Below are positions 5,306-6,327 of a stretch of DNA of 6,327 bases, in pieces (the stretch's first letter is position 1; each line of letters opens with the position of its first letter). The position numbers and the translations under genes were made by a program. The stretch is from Thermoleophilia bacterium (GTDB lineage Bacteria > Actinomycetota > Thermoleophilia > Gaiellales > Gaiellaceae): positions 1-6,327 of the forward strand of contig JACVSB010000106.1 in assembly GCA_014534155.1 (NCBI GenBank), written 5' to 3'. The notes beneath the pieces are model-generated. The model saw nothing but the letters and a program-made list of their open reading frames with translations, was not told where the DNA came from and ran no database searches.

Positions 5306-5839
5306 ATGGCCGTCGCGCAGCGGATCTACGCCGAAGCCCTGCTCGAGGCGGCGCGGGAGAAGAACGCGCTCGAGGACGTGCGGGACGAGTTCGACGCCTT
5401 CACGGCCGCGGTCGCGGCCTCGTCCGAGCTCGAGGAGCTTCTGCGGAACCCGCAGATCGACCCGGAGGCCCGGCGGGCGGCCCTCGACGCCGTCCTGACG
5501 TCGGCGGCCGAGCCTTTCCGCAACTTCGTCCTCCTCCTAACCGAGAAGGGCCGAATCGGCGAGCTGCAGGAGATTCACGCCGAGTGGACGCGCCTCCTCG
5601 CGGCGGCCGAGCGGGTGCTCGAGCTGGAGCTGACGACGGCGGTCGAGCTCTCGGAGGGGGACGCGGCCGAGATCGTGGGCAGGATCGAGCGGGCGGCCGG
5701 ACGGCGCGTGGAGGCGAGTCGCCACGTCGATCCCGAGCTGATCGGCGGCCTCGTGCTCCAGGCAGGTTCGCTCCGCGTCGACGGCAGCGTGCGCGGGCGC
5801 CTCCAGACGCTTAGGACAGAGCTCCTGGCCGCCGGCTAG
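5306..5839 (+). CDS. atpH: ATP synthase F1 subunit delta (OSCP family)
   Basis: This 177-residue soluble subunit joins the top of F1 to the b stalk. The N-terminal helical domain contains IYAEALLEAA (7-16), RNPQIDPEARRAALDAVL (47-64) and FRNFVLLLTEKGRIGELQEI (71-90). The C-terminal domain ends with the conserved VDPELIGGLVLQAGSLRVDG (141-160) and SVRGRLQTLRTEL. Size and motifs match bacterial delta; it is not the long b-delta fusion found in mycobacteria. It starts seven bases after atpF, with only a weak purine stretch (GAGAGG) close to the ATG. In most bacteria atpA follows directly, but here the operon ends and a convergent gene comes next. Confidence 0.95.
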   Translation: MAVAQRIYAEALLEAAREKNALEDVRDEFDAFTAAVAASSELEELLRNPQIDPEARRAALDAVLTSAAEPFRNFVLLLTEKGRIGELQEIHAEWTRLLAAAERVLELELTTAVELSEGDAAEIVGRIERAAGRRVEASRHVDPELIGGLVLQAGSLRVDGSVRGRLQTLRTELLAAG

Positions 5840-5855
5840 AAGCGGTTCCTGTCCT

Positions 5856-5868
5856 GGCGGTCGCCGCC
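5856..5868 (+). terminator. Small GC hairpin after atpH, possible weak terminator
   Basis: GGCGG-TCG-CCGCC makes a perfect five-pair stem with a three-base loop, in the 49-base gap between atpH and the convergent gene. No T-run follows on either strand. The repeated GTCGCCGC (5860-5867 and 5874-5881) offers alternative pairings. It may end transcription weakly or be a product of GC-rich sequence. Confidence 0.25.
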
Positions 5869-5888
5869 TGCGAGTCGCCGCGGCGGGG

Positions 5889-6327
5889 TCACTGCGAGAG
5901 CTCGGTCTGGAGCTCGGTGAGCTGCGGGGCCGACCGGGGTCCCGCGAGCGCGTAGAGCACCGCCTCGTTCGCCCCGGGACGGAAGGCCGCCGGCGCCGCG
6001 AGGGCGGAGAAGCGCACGACGCCGTCCCGGGTCCTGTAGGAGCGGCAGAGCGCGGCGATTCTGCCGTTCAGGGCGAGGGCGAGGCCGGTTCTCGGCGCGA
6101 CGCCGGCGAGTGTGCCCGTCACAGGCGAGGGCACGACGAAGGAGCGTCGCGGCAGCTTGCGAAGGAGCTCGCTCGTGACGGCGCTCACGACGGCCGACCC
6201 CCCTTGCGGCGCCCCGGGGGTGAGGGGACCAACCGGTCGTCCGAGGAGCGCCGCGTACGGCCCGATCCCGAAGAGCTTCCAGCTCCCGGAGCCGAAGAGG
6301 CGAAGCTGGCGGTGGAGGGACCGCTCG
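5889..6327 (-). CDS. C-terminal part of a larger protein, possibly a sulfatase-like cell-envelope protein
   Basis: The minus-strand frame is open from the right edge to the stop at 5889-5891, giving 145 residues. Third-position C/G preference continues to the edge, so the gene is 5'-truncated here and is not a short gene starting at the internal GTG (6186-6188). The fragment reads as RLFGSGSWKLFGIGPYAALL, then a linker rich in Pro, Gly and Ala, then a beta-type domain with SFVVPSPVTGTLAGV, LALALNGRIAALCRSYR, VVRFSALAAPAAFRPGANEAVLYAL. The pattern of a strand, NGRIAA, F-x-AL and FRPG-x-N resembles, from memory, the C-terminal beta domain of some large actinobacterial sulfatase/phosphoglycerol-transferase-like membrane proteins. 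That assignment is tentative; no catalytic residues lie in this piece. It converges on atpH with a 49-base gap. Confidence 0.55.
   Translation of the reverse strand, partial: ERSLHRQLRLFGSGSWKLFGIGPYAALLGRPVGPLTPGAPQGGSAVVSAVTSELLRKLPRRSFVVPSPVTGTLAGVAPRTGLALALNGRIAALCRSYRTRDGVVRFSALAAPAAFRPGANEAVLYALAGPRSAPQLTELQTELSQ

Noticed and set aside
5306..5839. Possible b-delta fusion as in mycobacteria
   Set aside because: The delta protein is 177 residues long with a normal N-terminus, and atpF is a separate gene of normal length.
5889..6188. Short 99-codon gene starting at the internal GTG
   Set aside because: The same frame stays open with coding-like codon use up to the window edge, so this is the end of a longer gene.

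Overview
The window is very GC-rich and densely packed. Codons strongly prefer C or G in the third position, many genes overlap by 1 to 4 bases, and several starts have no Shine-Dalgarno sequence. A WecA-type glycolipid-initiating transferase lies close to an F-type ATP synthase cluster, an arrangement also known in mycobacteria (rfe, a small membrane protein, then atpB). Together these suggest a high-GC actinobacterium, possibly a Thermoleophilia-like environmental lineage. The phylum is an inference; no rRNA or other marker gene is present.

Left part (1-1890). A truncated nucleotide-sugar dehydrogenase gene runs leftward off the edge. It is divergent from a WecA/MraY-family UDP-sugar:polyprenyl-phosphate sugar-1-phosphate transferase. 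A small VOC (glyoxalase-fold) gene overlaps the transferase's stop codon. The dehydrogenase and the transferase both belong to surface polysaccharide synthesis. The dehydrogenase fragment has codon use sharply unlike all other genes here.

Middle (1874-3039). A DUF354 gene (predicted GT-B-like glycosyltransferase family) runs leftward and meets the VOC gene tail to tail with a 17-base overlap. A divergent intergenic region of about 134 bases separates it from the ATP synthase genes. That region holds a candidate promoter for each direction and an AT-richer inverted repeat between them.

Right part (3040-5839). A tightly coupled rightward operon carries an AtpZ-like protein, an AtpI-like protein, atpB (a), atpE (c), atpF (b) and atpH (delta). 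These build the membrane Fo sector, the peripheral stalk and probable assembly helpers of a proton-driven ATP synthase. The c subunit lacks the usual sodium-site residues. The operon stops after atpH: no atpA follows, and a convergent gene (5889 to the right edge) ends there instead. The F1 genes atpA, atpG, atpD and atpC must therefore lie elsewhere.

I see no tRNA, rRNA, CRISPR array, insertion sequence or prophage gene, and no convincingly novel system. The points most worth checking are the split of the ATP synthase operon after atpH, the foreign-looking dehydrogenase fragment, the repeated pattern of -10-like boxes directly in front of start codons, and the insertion of two genes between wecA and the atp operon.
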